Shown here: one piece after another, positions 5,545 to 5,597 of the stretch | Layout of the letters: each line of letters starts with the position of its first letter | How positions within the stretch are numbered: the stretch's first letter is position 1 | Assembly: GCA_031263625.1 (NCBI GenBank) | Contig: JAISFK010000402.1 | Location: 1-5,597, forward strand | Reading direction: 5' to 3' | From: Clostridiales bacterium | GTDB taxonomy: Bacteria > Bacillota > Clostridia > WRLR01 | Length of the DNA stretch: 5,597 nt | Notes under the pieces: model-generated | Told to the model about the DNA's origin: nothing | The model's input: the letters and a program-made list of their open reading frames with translations, nothing else | Database searches by the model: none | Made by a program: the position numbers and the translations under genes

Positions 5545-5573
5545 ACACTAGCACAATTCGCGCCGCTTGACAA
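5545..5573 (-). promoter_or_regulatory. Possible promoter upstream of the terminator-like hairpin
   Basis: Minus-strand TTGTCA (5573-5568, one mismatch from consensus), a 17-base spacer, and TAGTGT (5550-5545, three matches to consensus) preceded by an extended-minus-10 TGC. If active, transcription would start near 5538 and run at once into the hairpin at 5507-5528. The -10 box is poor, so this is tentative. Confidence 0.32.
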
Positions 5574-5597
5574 GCCGGGATCGGCAACGGCGGCAAC

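Noticed and set aside
5567..5572. Perfect TTGACA on the plus strand near the right edge
   Set aside because: No -10 box at 16-18 bases within the window, and no plus-strand gene visible; it overlaps the minus-strand -35 candidate.

Overview
This is a GC-rich bacterial window in which every confidently recognised gene lies on the minus strand. Reading in the direction of transcription (right to left), the order is nicotinate phosphoribosyltransferase (pncB, 5282 to 3795), a glycoside hydrolase family 2 beta-mannosidase (3271 to 602), and the N-terminal part of an alanine racemase (alr), which runs off the left edge. The canonical AGGAGG ribosome-binding site of pncB, the type of phosphoribosyltransferase and the sigma-70-like promoters suggest a high-GC member of the Clostridia/Bacillota. 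That placement is an inference from gene type and style, not a database match. The long plus-strand reading frames are antisense shadows caused by high GC at third codon positions.

Layout: (1) 1-615 holds the alr fragment. Its recognisable catalytic domain begins at an ATG at 267, but the same frame stays open through a repetitive stretch back to an ATG at 615 inside the end of the mannosidase gene. (2) 602-3271 is an intact GH2 beta-mannosidase carrying an in-frame Ala/Pro/Ser hexapeptide repeat inserted in a beta-sandwich region. (3) 3272-3794 is a 523-base gap with no convincing gene. It contains a good promoter facing the mannosidase (TTGAAT, 17 bases, TATAAT) and, between that promoter and the start codon, a succession of stem-loops including a 64-base inverted repeat. 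It also holds a degenerate 15-base tandem repeat. (4) 3795-5282 is pncB. (5) 5283-5597 is its upstream region, with a strong hairpin nested in a second inverted repeat, further pairings close to the ribosome-binding site, a GC hairpin plus U-rich tract that looks like a terminator, and a possible promoter.

The three genes are not an obvious pathway: pncB feeds NAD salvage, the mannosidase releases mannose from beta-manno-oligosaccharides, and alr supplies D-alanine for peptidoglycan. The mannosidase and alr may be translationally coupled. The mannosidase probably has its own promoter, separate from pncB. The most unusual features are the hairpin-rich mannosidase leader and low-complexity repeat expansion at three separate places: the alr N terminus, the mannosidase interior and the intergenic gap. 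I saw no phage, transposase, CRISPR, tRNA or rRNA.
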